Shown here: piece by piece, positions 45,921 to 59,281 of the stretch | Position numbering within the stretch: the stretch's first letter is position 1 | Layout of the letters: every line of letters begins with the position of its first letter | Source of the DNA: Rutidosis leptorrhynchoides | Lineage: Eukaryota; Streptophyta; Magnoliopsida; Asterales; Asteraceae | Length of the DNA: 64,000 bases | Direction of reading: 5' to 3' | Assembly: GCF_046630445.1 (NCBI RefSeq) | Contig: NC_092333.1 | Coordinates: forward strand, 7,909,501 to 7,973,500 | Translations under genes and position numbers: made by a program | Notes under the pieces: generated by a model | What the model was told of the DNA's origin: nothing | Database searches by the model: none | The model's input: only the letters and a program-made list of their open reading frames with translations

Positions 45921-47242
45921 TTAGTTAGCTGTGGTGTTGAAATTGTGATTAACTTCGTTGTCAACTTCCATCGGACTATCTATGTAATGTTTAACTCTGT
46001 GACCATTAACCTTAAATTCAATCCCATTTGAATTTATTAATTCTACTGTTCCGTATGGGAAAACTCTTTTGACTATGAATGGTCCAGATCATCTTGATTT
46101 CAATTTTCCAGTAAATAGCTTGAATCGTGAATTGAAAAGAAGAACTCTGTTTCCTTCTTTAAATTCTTTTGAACTTCTGATTCTTTTATCATGCCATTTC
46201 TTCGTTCTTTCTTTATAGATTAATGAATTTTCGTATGCTTCTTGTCTTAATTCTTCTAATTCGTTTAATTGACTTAACCGTAGACGTCCAGCTTCATGTA
46301 AATCAAGATTACATGTCTTCAAAGCCCAAAATGCTTTGTGTTCAATTTCTACTGGAAGATGACATGCTTTTCCGTAAACGAGTTTAAAAGGTGTGGTTCC
46401 AATTGGAGTTTTATAGGCTGTTCTAAAAGCCCAGAGTGCATCCTCCAATTTAATGGACCATTCCTTCGGATTTGATCCTACGGTTTTCTCTAGAATACGT
46501 TTTAAAGCTCGGTTGGTATTTTTAACTTCTCCACTTGTTTGTGGATGATAAGCAGTGGAGATTTTATGACTTACTCCATATCTTTTGAGAACTTTCTCAA
46601 GTTGATTATTACAGAAATGAGTTCCCCGATCACTTATTAAACTTTCGGTGTTCCAAACCTTGCAAAAAGACGTTTTAAAAAGTTGACTACAACTCGTGCA
46701 TCGTTAGTTGGGAGAGCTTGTGCTTCCGCCCATTTAGATACATAATCGATGGCTACGAGAATGTAGAGATTATTATGAGATTTTGGAAATGGACCCATAA
46801 AGTCAATACCCCAAATGTCAAATACTTCACATACTTGAATGACATTTTGTGGCATTTCATCACGTTGACTTATTTTTCCGGCCCTTTGACATGCATCACA
46901 GGATTTGCAAAGAAGGTGTGCGTCTTTGAAAATTGTAGGCCAATAGAATCCAGCATCGTAAACTTTTCTTGCTGTTAGTTGAGGCCCATAATGCCCTCCT
47001 GTTGGCCCTGTGTGACAATGGTTTAAAATTTTACTAGCTTCATCTCCGAATACACATCGGCGTATTATTCCATCGGGACAACTTTTAAACAGATGTGGAT
47101 CTTCCCAGAAATAGTGTTTTATATCACTAAAGAATTTCTTTCATTTTTGGTACGATAATCCTTTTTCAAGGAATCCACATACTAAGTAGTTTGCATAGTC
47201 TGCAAACCATGGAATTTCATTATAATCTATCTTCAATAGATA
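45921..47242 (-). pseudogene. pol: Element D integrase
   Basis: The stop is at 45921-45923. The zinc-binding part is at 47240-46900, then GIDFMGPF, and [11 protein letters not shown] near 46490, in which the Q-to-E region shows an added Cys-to-Ser type change ([11 protein letters not shown]), so the catalytic Glu appears displaced. A two-base loss near 46637 breaks the SDRGTHF region, and a TGA near 46090 replaces Trp. More decayed than the copy in C. Confidence 0.75.
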
Positions 47243-49042
47243 TTAATCAGAAAAGTTGTCTTGTATGGCCGATTCATTTAGAACTTCTAATTCGAGATTT
47301 TCAAGACAAGAAAGATGATCAGCTGCGAGATTTTCTGCTCCTCTTTTATCTCGGATTTCAATATCAAACTCTTGTAAGAGTAAGATCCAACGGATTAATC
47401 TTGGTTTAGCATCTTGTTTCGAAAATAGGTATCTAAGAGCAGAATGGTCGGTATAGACCACCGTTTTAGCTAGAACGAGATATGATCGAAATTTGTCAAA
47501 AGCAAAGACAATAGCAAGGAGTTCTTTTTCAGTAGTTGTGTAATTTGTTTGTGCTCCTTGTAACGTCTTACTAGCATAATATATAGGTTGAAATTGTTTT
47601 TCAATCCTTTGTCCTAAAACGGCTCCCATTGCAAAATCACTTGCATCGCACATTAGTTCAAACGGTAGATTCCAATTTGGAGTTATCATGATCGGCGCAT
47701 TAGTGAGTTTTTCTTTAAGAATATTAAAAAATTTGATACATTCATCTGAAAAGATGAATGGAGCATCCTTTTCTAGGAGTTTATTCATAGGAGTGGAAAT
47801 TTTAGAAAAATCTTTTATAAAACGTCGGTAAAAACCGGCATGCCCTAGAAAACTCCTAACTCCTCTAACATTGGTGGGATGTGAAAGTTTAGCAATTACA
47901 TCTACTTTAGCTCTATACACTTCAATTCCTTCATTTGAAATTTTATGACCAAGAACGATGCCTTCTTTAACCTTGAAATGGCATTTTTCCCAATTAAGTA
48001 CTAGATTTGATTGTTCGCATCTAATAAACATTCGTTCAAGATTAACTAGACATGTTTCAAAAGTATCCCCGAAGACTGAAAAGTCATCCATGAAAACTTC
48101 AATGCATTCTTCTATCATGTCGTGAAAAATTGCCATTATGCACCTTTGAAAGGTTGCAGGGGCGTTGCAAAGTCCAAATGGCATGCGTTTGTAAGCAAAA
48201 GTACCATAGGGGCACGTGAATGTGGTTTTCTCTTGATCCTCGGGTGCTATTGGAATTTGAAAATATCCCGAAAAACCATCAAGAAAACAATAGTAACTAT
48301 TTTCGGCTAATCTTTCCAACATTTGATCAATAAAAGGTAAGGGAAAGTGATCTTTTCTGGTGGCGTCATTTAATTTTCTATAATCAATACATACACGCCA
48401 TCCTGTTACAGTCCTAGTAGGAATAAGCTCATTTTTCTCATTTGTAATGACAGTCATGCCACCCTTCTTAGGCACGCATTGAACTGGGCTTACCCATGGA
48501 CTATCAAAAATTGGATAAATTAAACCTGCATCTAGCAGTTTAATAATTTCTTTTTTCACAACATCTTGCATATTAGGATTTAGTCTTCGTTGGCGTTGCA
48601 CATATGTTTTATGACCTTCTTCTATAAGGATTTTATGTGTGCAATACGAAGGACTTATTCCTTTAATATCATGAATTTTCCATGCAATAGCTGATTTATG
48701 AGCTTTTAACACAGAAATAAGTTGAGATTTTTCATTTTCAGTAAGAGAAGACGATATTATTACAGGTAATTCAGATTCACCATGTAAATAAGCATATTCC
48801 AAATGGTTTGGAAGTGGCTTTAACTCTAATGTCGGTGGTTCTTCTATCGATGATTTATATCGATATCTGTCTTCTTCTTTTAACATTTGAATTTCTTCTG
48901 TTGTTGGTTCATATCCATTAGCCATAAGTGTAGCTAACATTTCAGTTTCATCAATTGGTTCAGTACCTTCTCCTAAAGAACATTCTCCTGTTCCTTGTAA
49001 TTCTGAAAATTCTTCTAACAATTCTGCATGTGATTCTATAGT
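47243..49042 (-). pseudogene. pol: Element D RT and RNase H
   Basis: 592 open codons from just after a TAA at 49043-49045 to a TAA at 47243-47245. It contains the [18 protein letters not shown] block, [30 protein letters not shown], then RNase H with [20 protein letters not shown] and [11 protein letters not shown]. The last stop replaces the Glu of the DEYLLKID motif. Apart from these stops this is the best preserved RT-RNase H of the window. Confidence 0.88.
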
Positions 49043-51519
49043 TTAAATATAATAACATGTATCATCTACAGATTGCGATTGTTGCATTCCTCTATCAACA
49101 GAAAAGGTAACACTCTCGTCCTCTATACTTAGGGTAAGTTTCTTACCGAACACGTCTATCGTTGCTTTAGCTGTGTTTAAGAATGGCCTTCCTAATATGA
49201 GAGGAACTTGAGAATCTTCTTCCATGTCCAGAACAACAAAATCTACTGGAAATACTAAAGTACCAACTTTAACTAGCATGTTCTCCATTATCCCTCTAGG
49301 ATATTTTACTGATCTATCGGCTAGTTGTATGCTTATTCGTGTTGGTTTCAATTCTCCAAGGTCTAGTTTAGTGTATAGTGAATACGGCATTAAATTTATA
49401 CTAGCACCTAAGTCTGCCAATGCTTTTATTGAACTAAGACTACCCAGAAAACATGGAATTGTGAAACTTCCTAGATCTGATAATTTTTCTGGTATCTTAT
49501 TCAACAGCACTGCTGAACAATTAGCATTCATAGTAACGGCCGAGAGTTCTTCCATTTTCTTTCTATTTGAGATTAGATCTTTCAGAAATTTAGCATATCT
49601 AGGCATTCCTGAAATTACATCAATGAAAGGAAGATTTACATTTATCTGTTTAAACATATCCAAGAATTTAGATTGCTCGGCTTCAAGTCTCTCTTTTCTC
49701 ATTTTACTCGGGTAAGGAAGTGGTGGTTGGTATGGTTTAACATAAGGTTTAGCCTTAACTGTGTTATCTTCATTAACCTTTTCAACTACCGGTTCTTTTT
49801 CCTTATCTTGTTCAGGTTGTGGTTCTTGTGGAGTAGGAATATCTTCATTAGAAATTACAGATATTTCAGGTGGTTTAAGTGTAATACCACTTATTGTGGT
49901 AATAGCTTTAGCTGTTTCATTCTGGGGGTTAACATTTGTATCACTAGGTAGACTTCCCGGTTTTCTTTCACCTATTAACCTTGCTAGGTTACTTACTTCT
50001 TGTTCCAGATTTTGAATAGAAGCTTGTTGATTTCTAAATGCTTGAGCATTTTGTTCATTGGTTTGTTTCTGAGATGTGAAAAACTGTGTTTGAGATTCAA
50101 CTAGCTTGATCATCATATCTTCTAAATTCGGCTTTTTATCATCGGTTTGTGGTGGTTTGTTTTGAAAATTAGGTCTTTGCTGGTTGTAAGTATTGTTGGA
50201 TACTTGTTGATTGTTAGGACCTTGTTGGTTGTTGTATGGAACATTGCGATTATAATTCTGGTTTTGATTGTAAATCGGTCTTGGCGATTGATAATTATTC
50301 TGATAATTATTTCCTGGCCTTTTGTTTAGATATGAAACATTCTCTCTTTGTTCCATTGTTAGTTCAATACTGAGACAATCTTTTGTCAAATGTGGTCCTC
50401 CACACTGCTCACAACTAATTCGTATTGAGTGTATATCCTTAGTCATCTTTTCCATTCGTCTCTCGACAGCATCTATCTTTGCGGAAATAGAATCTAAGTC
50501 ATGGCTAGAATCGGCTCTAGCTGCTTTAGATGATCTAACGATATCTTTTTCTTGGTGCCACTCATGTGAGTGGGAAGCAGTGTTATCAATAATTTTGTAA
50601 GCATCAGTTTCAGTTTTCTTCATAATGGAACCACCAGCTGCTATATCGATGTCTTTCCTTATAGTGATGTCACATCCTTGGTAGAATATTTGTACTATTT
50701 GACAAGTGTCTAAACCATGTTGCGGACATCCTCTCAATAACTTTTCAAATCTTGTCCACGCCTCATATAGAGTTTCATTTGGCTTCTGTGTGAATATAAC
50801 AATTTCTCCTTGAAGTCTTACGGCTTTAGATGCCGGAAAGAATTGTTTAAGAAATTTTTCAACTAAAACGTCCCATGTATCAATCGCCCCTTCAGGTAAC
50901 GATTCCAACCAATCTTTGGCTTCTCCCTTTAAAGTCCAGGGAAATAACATGAGATATATCTGTTCATCCTCAACTTCTCTTATTTTAAATAGAGTGCAGA
51001 TCCTATTAAAGGTACGAAGATGTTCATTTGGATCTTCCTTCGGCGTACCACTAAATTGGCATTGATTAGTCACCATGTGTAGAATTTGTCCTTTGATTTC
51101 ATAATCTGGAGCATTAATGTCTGGATGAGTAATTGCGTGACCTTGGCCAGTGCGTTTAGCTCTCATTCGGTCTTCCATACTTAAAGGTTCCAGATTCTCC
51201 ATGATTGAATTTGTTGAATCTGAATCACTAGAGGATTCTGATTTAATGGTTCGTTCCTCAATAATCTCTGTTTGAATGATTGGTGGTTACAGAGGAAAAA
51301 TTAATGGTTCAGGATCTATGAATCGTCCCTGAATATTCTCCAGATTCTCAATTGTGAGGTCGGGTTCAAAAAATGGATTATCTTAAATTTGAATTGGAGT
51401 ACTTGGTCGACTGGATGACGATTCTAAAGAAAAATAACGGCGGTAATATTTGCTAGATGTCTTGATCGAGTTACAGGTGGTGAACGTACAAGAGGTGGTG
51501 AACGTTTTGCTCGGTGCAT
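49043..51519 (-). pseudogene. gag-pol: Element D gag and protease
   Basis: The original start is at 51519 (MHRAKR). A base is lost near 51437 and a TAA near 51385 breaks the N-terminus. From the ATG at 51202 (MENLEPLSMEDRM) 719 codons are open: the gag domain, zinc knuckle CEQCGGPHLTKDC (about residue 268), an Asn/Gln-rich linker, KPYQPPLPYP, and protease with LADLGASINLMP and LILGRPFLNTAKA. The frame ends at 49043, where the aligned C sequence has CAA. It shows the uninterrupted site where F landed in C. Confidence 0.88.
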
Positions 51520-52966
51520 TCACTGAATATCCTATTAGTTTTTAAAAAGAAAGAAAAATTATATAAGTTATCCAATTAATAGACTTTTCTGATTTTGCCC
51601 ACGTTTCGAATAGTCAAAAGATGCAGCAGAGGGGCAGGATTCGTTTGGTCTCAATATAATTGAGTACTATTTGGCTCCAATAACCCGGTCCACGTACAAA
51701 TCCAACTATTACTACGAACCAGAAAATTTTGATGTCTATCAATTTAACCGCTTAAAATAATTTTTCGTAATTTAAAGAAATTTTAGAAAAGAAATAGAAT
51801 AAAAATCTATGTCCTAAAACTAGAATTGCGAGAAATAAGAAAGAAAAAGAGCGCGTCGGTATTAAAATTGGAGAAATAAGAAAGAAAAAGAGTGACTTAT
51901 AAAACTTTTAAAACACTCGACTAACCCAACCTTATTATTATTACTAACTTAAAATTAAAATTGCAAATTGAGATTACTAATTGGAGTGATAATTGATACA
52001 TAGGTAAAAGGCGTCGAAAAATAAAAATAAGAAAGTAGCGCGTCGAAACTTAAAAAGGAACTAAAAATTTAAAAATTAAAAGTTGTGTCTAAAAATATTA
52101 AAGCTTAAAAGAAATACTATATCCCAAATGGTAATAACTTAAAAAGGTACTAAAACTTAAAAAGGCGTCGCAAAATTTTAAAGCACCTAAATCTTAGTCT
52201 AAAGAAAAAACACTTAAGGGATTTTACGGCAAAGCCTAAAAAATCTAGAAATAAAAATAACTATGGCAAAAACTATGGATTAAAACTAAAAACGAGCGAA
52301 AAATACAAATATTACGCTAAAACGAATAAAAAAACAAAATATAAAAATATACTAAAAGTTGTAAAAAGTACAATTTTTATAAAAATATTATTTTTATATT
52401 ATTTATTTTATAAAATTATTAATTTTATAAATTATTTAAACTATTTAAACTAAATAATACAAAATAATAATAAAAACTAAATTATATAATAATAATAATA
52501 CCCTAATTAGGGTTTAATTAATAATAATAATAATATATACTCCGTAATTAATGCTGTTTTAGGGTTGACTGTGGCCTGTCATAAGACCTCCGCGAGTGCG
52601 GATAGTAACAGTTCAAAACCTCCGCGAGTCGCGGAGGGTTCAATATCAGCTGAGAAAGGGGTCGATTTTTACAGGTTCAGTTTTTTTTTTTTAATTTTCT
52701 GTTTTTCTATAAATATAAAAAATATATATAAATATAAATAAATATTTATATAAAACAATAAAATACTTATATTTAAACTCAAAAATAAAAATGCTTTTTA
52801 ACTTTCTATATTTTTTTAACAAACTCTTTTTGTATTTTTATATTTTTTATATTTTTTTTTTAAAAACTTATATTTTTACTTGAAAGACTTAATAAAAACT
52901 TTTACAAAATTATATTATTATTATTTTTTTTATATATCATTAGCGTTGCGCTTTCGACGTTTAAGT
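51520..52966 (-). other. Element D untranslated leader
   Basis: Nearly identical to 41363-42810, including the hairpin module (52588-52637) and the CCCTAATTAGGG palindrome. No ORF. Confidence 0.75.
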
Positions 52967-52984
52967 TCCCCGGCAGCGGCGCCA
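52967..52984 (-). promoter_or_regulatory. Primer binding site, tRNA-Asp type (element D)
   Basis: Same TCCCCGGCAGCGGCGCCA as in C. Confidence 0.85.
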
Positions 52985-52992
52985 AAAATACT

Positions 52993-54341
52993 TGATGTTA
53001 TGCGAGGTGTATATGAAATAGCTTAAATTTACTAGGAAAAACTATTAAATATGATACAATTTTACACAAGATATTTATTTATTTATAGAACGGATATAAC
53101 TAAACCTTGCTACAACACTTATAGGCGGTGTACCTAATCTTACAGTAGTGTAGTTTTTAGTAAGTCCGGTTCGTTCCACAGGGAATCTTTTAAACAAAGC
53201 TTAACGCTATATTAGTTTTAATTTATAAAAATACAAATATATATAAGTAATATTATTATTATAAAAAGGGGTTTTTTACCGTTTAATGACCGGTTTGTCG
53301 ATTTTTAAAACTTTAGTCGCAGTTAAAACCTAATGTAAAATATTAAATAAATAAAAGACTTAATTTAAAGCGTAAAGTAAATAACGATAATGAAATTGTG
53401 ATAAATAAAAGTGCGATAAAATAAAATTACGATAATTAAAGAGTACAAAAATTAAAAGTGCAATTAAATACAATGACAATAAATAAAAGTGCAATTAAAT
53501 ACAATAACAATAAATAAAAAAGCAATAATTAGAAGTGCAATTAAATATGAAAATAAAGGAATTATGCTTATTTAAACTTCCGTAATCATGATGTTTGACG
53601 TGTTGATTTTTAGTTTATTTCCATGGGTTAATTGTCCTTTGTCCTGGATTATTTAATATGTCCGTCTGGTTTTTGTCCATAACAGTCCATCAGTCATAAA
53701 TATAAAGTGCGAGTGTCCTCGTCAAATTATCCTTATATCGAAGTCAAATATTCCAACTAATTGGGGACTTAAACTGTAACAAGGTCTTAATACTTTGTTT
53801 AATAATTATACCAGGATATCGATTGCGTATAACCCAAGGTTTTAATACTTTGTTAACAATTACACCAAGTGTCTTTGTACATAATTTCACCCCTGTTTTA
53901 ATAATTCCATAGACTATTAATCCATTCCCGTATCCGGTTAAATGAACGATTATTCGTACATATAAATACCCCACCCATCGTGTCCGATCGAGTGTATATG
54001 GTTATTTATAGATACGTCCAATTGTAAATCTTTATATTAAAATTATCAAACTATCATTTAGTTAAACAAATATAAAGCCCATTAATAGCCCATAGTCTAA
54101 TTTTCACAAGTGTCGTTCTTTTGTCCAAACCCCAATTACCCAATTTTAGTATCCAGCCCAACATCATGATTACTTCGTTTTAAATAAGCATAATAATAAC
54201 TTAGCTACGAGACATTAAATTAAAAAGGTTGAACATAACTTACAATGATTAAAAATAGCGTAGCATTACACGGACAGAATTTCGACTTACACCCTTACAA
54301 TATTCGCTAACATACCCTTATTAATAGGATTTAAAATTAAA

Positions 54342-54432
<91 letters not shown>

Positions 54433-55030
54433 ACGTATGATGAATGAGAAAAAGATGTGTAAAATTTGGCCGAATGCTCGGCCTTTTAAAGGTGGATTTC
54501 TGACTTTTTTGGCTCCGCGAGTGCGGCCTTTTTGGTCTTCAAAGCTCCGCGAGTGCGGAGCTGTGGATTCCAGCTCACACAAGTTTGGCTCCTAGCTTGC
54601 CGACGAATTATATAATATAATATAATATATATATTAATTTTAAGAATTAATTATATATTATATTATATTCATGTGCATAGTTGACTTGTAATTTTTAGTC
54701 CGTTGCGTCGAGCGTTGAGAGATGACTCTGGTCCCGGTTCCGGATTTTCGAACGTCCAAGCGTACAATTTAATATCTTGTATTTTGTGTTTCGAATCTTG
54801 TACTCTTGTAATTTTGAGACGTTTCTCATCAATAATTGGAACCACTTTGATTGTATTTTGTACTTTTGAGCTTTTTGGTCGTTTGCGTCTTCAATTCGTC
54901 GAATCTGTCTTTTGTCTTCACCTTTTATTATTTAAACGAATATTACTTGTAAATAGGACAACTGCAACTAAAAGCTTGTCTTTCTTGAGGAATAATACTA
55001 TGAAATATATGTTCGTTTTTAGCATTATCA
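52993..55030 (-). repeat. Element D 5' LTR (2038 bp)
   Basis: Duplicate of 42837-44885. It shares variants such as GGCGGTGTACC with that copy against the 3' LTR of C. It holds a long AT repeat (54349-54430) and the hairpin module (54513-54561). Confidence 0.9.
54349..54430. repeat. AT microsatellite in LTR D
   Basis: About 40 AT units, longer than the copy in C. Confidence 0.9.
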
Positions 55031-55804
55031 GTAAACAACAACATCAAAAGAACAAGTAAGAAAACAAGCAAATGATGATGATATTTGATGATATATTTCG
55101 GTTTTAAAGAGAAAAAGGAAGGAGAAATAAAGTTTGTAACTTACAAAGTTTGAAAGAAAAAGAAAGATGAGAGAAAGTTGAGAGAAAGTGTAAGTATGTG
55201 TGTGTGAAGAAATGAGGAAGTAATACTTGTAAATAAGTAACAAAATAATTTGAAAATGGAACTCCTCCCTCCTAGTCAAAGTGGATGGTTTTCATGGCCA
55301 AGAGAGGAAGGAATCAAATGCACTTTCAACATGGGAGAATGGTGTATGCTTATAATGGTATTAAAGTTAAATGATGTTGGAAAGATGTGTAAGTATACAT
55401 GTAACTAGTCCTTACATAACTCTAACTAAACTAGTTTTGTCTTAATGAGTTACTAGTAACAAAATGGGCTCCTAATTAATCCATTAAGAGAAGTAGGGTG
55501 GGCTTCCAAGTCCATGTACATTTATAAAGCCCAAGTATGTAAGTATGCAACAAATAAATAAACAAAGCCCAAGTAATTAACTAGTAGCATTAGTTAATTA
55601 AAAATGATCAATATTAATTAATCATGAATGTAAATAATATTCGAAAATATTATTCGTGAAAAGTATGTGTGTCACAAAGACAAGTCGGGCCATGAAAAGT
55701 TAAATACGGTAACAAGTAACACGTATAAGAACACGTTTATTAAAACGCAAGCATTAATAATGAATTATTAATAAATAAACGTTGGAAAATCCAGGATCGT
55801 TACA
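55031..55804 (-). repeat. Element G 3' LTR, outer piece
   Basis: Ends at GTTACA (55804), so the element LTR starts TGTAACGATCCTGG, similar to TGTGACGACCCGAG of E. The duplicated part ends at 55458; beyond it the sequence is unique in the window. It contains an AATATTCGAAAATATTATTCG palindromic stretch (55636-55657). No ORF. Confidence 0.75.
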
Positions 55805-55817
55805 TTACCCACCTGTT
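55805..55817 (-). promoter_or_regulatory. Polypurine tract of element G
   Basis: The minus strand reads AACAGGTGGGTAA directly before TGTAACG of the 3' LTR. A CGGGACGAAATTTTC stretch precedes it. Confidence 0.65.
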
Positions 55818-55840
55818 AAAGAAAATTTCGTCCCGAAATT

Positions 55841-57183
55841 TTAAGCTGAGGTAGATGGAGGAGTCGGGAAAAGGTGAGGATACTTCTGCATCATTTGATC
55901 CTCTCGTTCCCAGGTAAACTCAGGTCCTCGTTTGACATTCCATCGTACTCGGACGATCAGAATCTTGTTGTGTTTCAAAGTTTTGACCTCACGGTCCATA
56001 ACTTCAACAGGCTCTTCCACGAAGTGGAGTTTGTCATCAATTGTAAGTTCCTCCAATGGTATGACATGTTCCGGTTCAGCAAGACACTTCTTCAGATTCG
56101 ATACATGAAGGGTAGGATGAACTGAGCTCAATTGAGTTGGAAGATCCAAACGGTAAGTAACGGGTCTAACAAACTCCAAGATTTCGAAAGGACCAATGTA
56201 TCGCGGGTTTAACTTCCCACGTTTTCCAAAACGGATCACACCTTTCCAAGGTGCAACCTTCAACATTACACAGTCACCCACGTTGAATTCAAAGTCTTTA
56301 CATTTAAGGTCTGCATAACTCTTTTGGCGATCACGAGCCATCTTAACTCTCGCTTGAATTTGGACAATCTTCTCAGTTGTTTCATGGACTATCTCTGGTC
56401 CGGTGAATTACGTTTCGCCTACTTCGGCCCAACAAATAGGAGATCGGCACTTGCAGCCATACAACACTTCAAAAGGTGCGGCATTAATACTCGAATGATA
56501 ACTGTTGTTGTAAGAGAATTCGGCTAGTGGCAAATGCCTTTCCCAAGCCTTTCCGAAATCAATGACACATGCACGCAACATGTCTTTTAAAGTCTGAATC
56601 ATGCATTCGCTTTGCCCGTCGGTCTGTGGATGATACGCGGTACTCATATCGAGATGGGTTCCCAAGGCTTCTTGAAAAGAACGCCAAAATCTGGAAGCAA
56701 AACGGGGATCGCGATCTGAGATGATCGATAAGGGCACATCATGATGAGATACAACCTCTTTTATGTATAGTTGAGCGAGTCTTTCCATCATATCTTTTTC
56801 CTTCATGGCTAAAAAGTGTACAGATTTGGTAAGACGATCAACGATAACCCAGATGGTATCGTATCCGCCCACCGTCTTTGGTAACTTCGTAATGAAATCC
56901 ATTGTTATCCTTTCCCACTTCCATTGCGGTATTTCCGGTTGTTGAAGTAATCCAGAGGGCCTCTGATGCTCGGCCTTAACTTTCGAGCAAGTTAAACACT
57001 TACCAACATAAGTTGCAACATCCTTCTTAAGATTATGCCACCAATACTGTTCCTTAAGATCGTGGTACATTTTACCGGCTCCTGGATGAATCGAATATCT
57101 CAACTTGTGGGCTTTATCTAATATAAGGTTCCGTAGATCTCCATAACGGGGTACCCAAATTCTTCCGGCATAGCATCGGAGTC
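55841..57183 (-). pseudogene. pol: Element G integrase with chromodomain
   Basis: The zinc region is at about 57110-56990 ([16 protein letters not shown]). The core has [20 protein letters not shown] and [14 protein letters not shown], giving D-D-E. After a TAA at 56405-56407 the frame continues with [24 protein letters not shown] and [13 protein letters not shown]. The C-terminal chromodomain holds [17 protein letters not shown] and [18 protein letters not shown]. Chromodomains of this type direct integration to marked chromatin in Tekay elements. The domain is intact to its stop at 55841. Confidence 0.87.
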
Positions 57184-57604
57184 CAGTCTCCTTAACTTCG
57201 AATCAAGAGACGAGAATGTTCAAGTATTCATGAGATATATTCTCCTCCTTGAGAGCCTCATCTTGGGCTGCTCGAATCTGGCTATTGAGGTTCGAATGAA
57301 TGGTGATGTTCAATGCCCGAACACGAAGAGGTGCCATCCTCTCTTTTCAGCTCAAAGCGTCAGCTACAACATTGGCCTTGCCAGGGTGATAACGAAGTTC
57401 ACAATCATAGTCGTTCAGAATCTCGATCCATCGACGCTGTCTCATATTCAGTTGCTTCTGATCGAAGATGTGTTGGAGGCTTTTATGATCGGTGAAAATA
57501 GTGCTCTTTATTCCATAAAGATAGTGTCTCCACAGTTTTAATGCAAAGACAACGGCTTCAAGCTCGAGATCGTGCGTTGTGTAATTTCGCTCGTGAATCT
57601 TCAG
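57184..57604 (-). pseudogene. pol: Element G RNase H
   Basis: Continues the RT frame after a stop at 57605-57607. [20 protein letters not shown] and FTDHKSLQ (RNase H Asp) are readable, then RRWIEIL and NVVADALS. Further stops follow near 57351 and 57202. It would degrade RNA in hybrids during reverse transcription. Confidence 0.75.
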
Positions 57605-58897
57605 TTAGCAAGAGGCGTAAGCGATAAAATTTGTTCGTTGCATCAGTACATAACCAAAACCACTTTTCGAAGTATCGCAATAAACGACGAAATCGTCACT
57701 GCCTTCAGGAAGTGATAAGATAGGTGCGGTGGTTAACTTCTTTTTCAAGGTTTGAAATGCTGATTCCTGTTCGGGTTCCCAAATGAACTTCTTCCCTTTG
57801 TGAGTTAGCGCGGTCAAAGGACGTGCAATCAGAGATAAACCTTCAATAAATCTTCGGTAGTAACCGGCGAGACCTAAAAATTGGCGAATGTGAGTCGGAG
57901 TGGTGGGGGTTTCCCACTTGCTGATAGCTTCAATCTTTGCGGGATCAACGTTGATACCTTGGTCGCTCACAACATGACCCAGAAATTGGACTTCCTTCAA
58001 CCAAAATTCGCACTTGGAGAATTTTGCATAAAGTTGCTCTTGTCTCAAGATTTCCAACACTAGACGAAGATGTTGCTCATGTTCTTCTTCGCTTTTGGAG
58101 TAAATGAGGATATCATCTATGAAGAGGATAACGAACTTATCCAGGTATGGCTTGCATACACGATTCATGAGATCCATAAATATGGCAGGCGCGTTGGTTA
58201 AACCGAATGGCATCACGAGGAACTCATAATGACCATAACGAGTTCTGAATGCAGTCTTCATCACGTCGCTCTCTTTCACCCTCAACTGGTGATAACCGGA
58301 TAGCAAATCGATCTTAGAGTAAATGCTCGATCCTTGTAGTTGATCAAAAAGATCGTCAATTCGGGGAAGAGGATACCGATTCTTGATCGTCAATTTGTTG
58401 AGTTCACGGTAGTCGATACACATGCGGAAGGATCCGTCCTTCTTCTTCACAAACAAAACAGGTGCGCCCCAAGGCGAGAAACTTGGTTGGATAAATCCAC
58501 AGTCTAACAGTTCTTGTAGTTGGCTCTGCAACTCTTGCATTTCGGAAGGTGCGAGTCGATAAGGTGTGCGAGCTACAGGTGCAGCTCCTGGTACTAAATC
58601 GATCTGAAACTCCACTGCTCTCGGTGGCGGTAATCCAGGCAATTCTTTCGGAAAGACATCGGAAAATTCGTTCACAATTCTTACATCATCCACGCTCTTC
58701 ACTTCGGTTTCTAACGTTTTCACATGTGCTAGAACAGCAAGACGTCCTTTCTTCATGATCTTTTGCGCTTTCATGCAACTAATGAGATTCAGTTTCGAGT
58801 TACATCTATCTCTGTAAATAATCAGTGGCTCACCATCTCCGTGTGGTATACGAAGAGCTTTATCTCCACAGATAATGTCAGCCTTTATCTTGGTCAA
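57605..58897 (-). pseudogene. pol: Element G reverse transcriptase
   Basis: 430 open codons. It starts in the protease-RT linker ([17 protein letters not shown]) and runs through [72 protein letters not shown], the catalytic FIDDILIYS, and [11 protein letters not shown], to the connection domain with [14 protein letters not shown]. Typical of Tekay-type chromoviruses. The frame ends at a stop where the RNase H segment begins. Confidence 0.88.
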
Positions 58898-59281
58898 TCA
58901 GTCCATACTGACAATAACATCAAAGCTTCCCAACTTAATGGGTATCAAGTCAATCTCGAAATCCATACCAGCTATATTGATAATAGCTCATCGGCTAATT
59001 TGGTCAACTTTCTCAAGTTTTCCATTGGCTACCTCTACAAGCATACTCTCCTTTAAAGGAACTAACGACCAATTTATCTTAGAGCAAAAGTGTCTACATA
59101 CATAACTTCTATCGGCACCAGTATCAAACAGAACAGAAGCTAATAGATTATTGATAGTGAATATACATTTGACCAAGTCGGGGTTCTCACGGGCATCCCT
59201 TGTGTTTACATTGAAAGCTCTGCCACGCGGTGGTCCGCCATCCTTTCGCTTGTTGGGACACTCATTTTTGAAGTGGCCCAT
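58898..59281 (-). pseudogene. pol: Element G protease
   Basis: The open segment 59281-58988 holds MGHFKNECPNKR (the last part of a zinc knuckle), a short linker, and the aspartic protease motif VLFDTGADRSYVC. Stops near 58988 and 58898 separate it from RT. DTGA is the expected active site here, unlike DLGA in the Athila elements. Confidence 0.8.

Larger units (their letters stand above)
45322..55030 (-). mobile_element. Element D: truncated duplicate of Athila C
   Basis: Co-linear with 20336-44885 minus E and F: zinc-knuckle ORF, integrase, RNase H, RT, protease, gag, leader, PBS and 5' LTR. It lacks the env-like gene and 3' LTR because the duplication broke inside C. It was not made by its own transposition. 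Confidence 0.87.
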
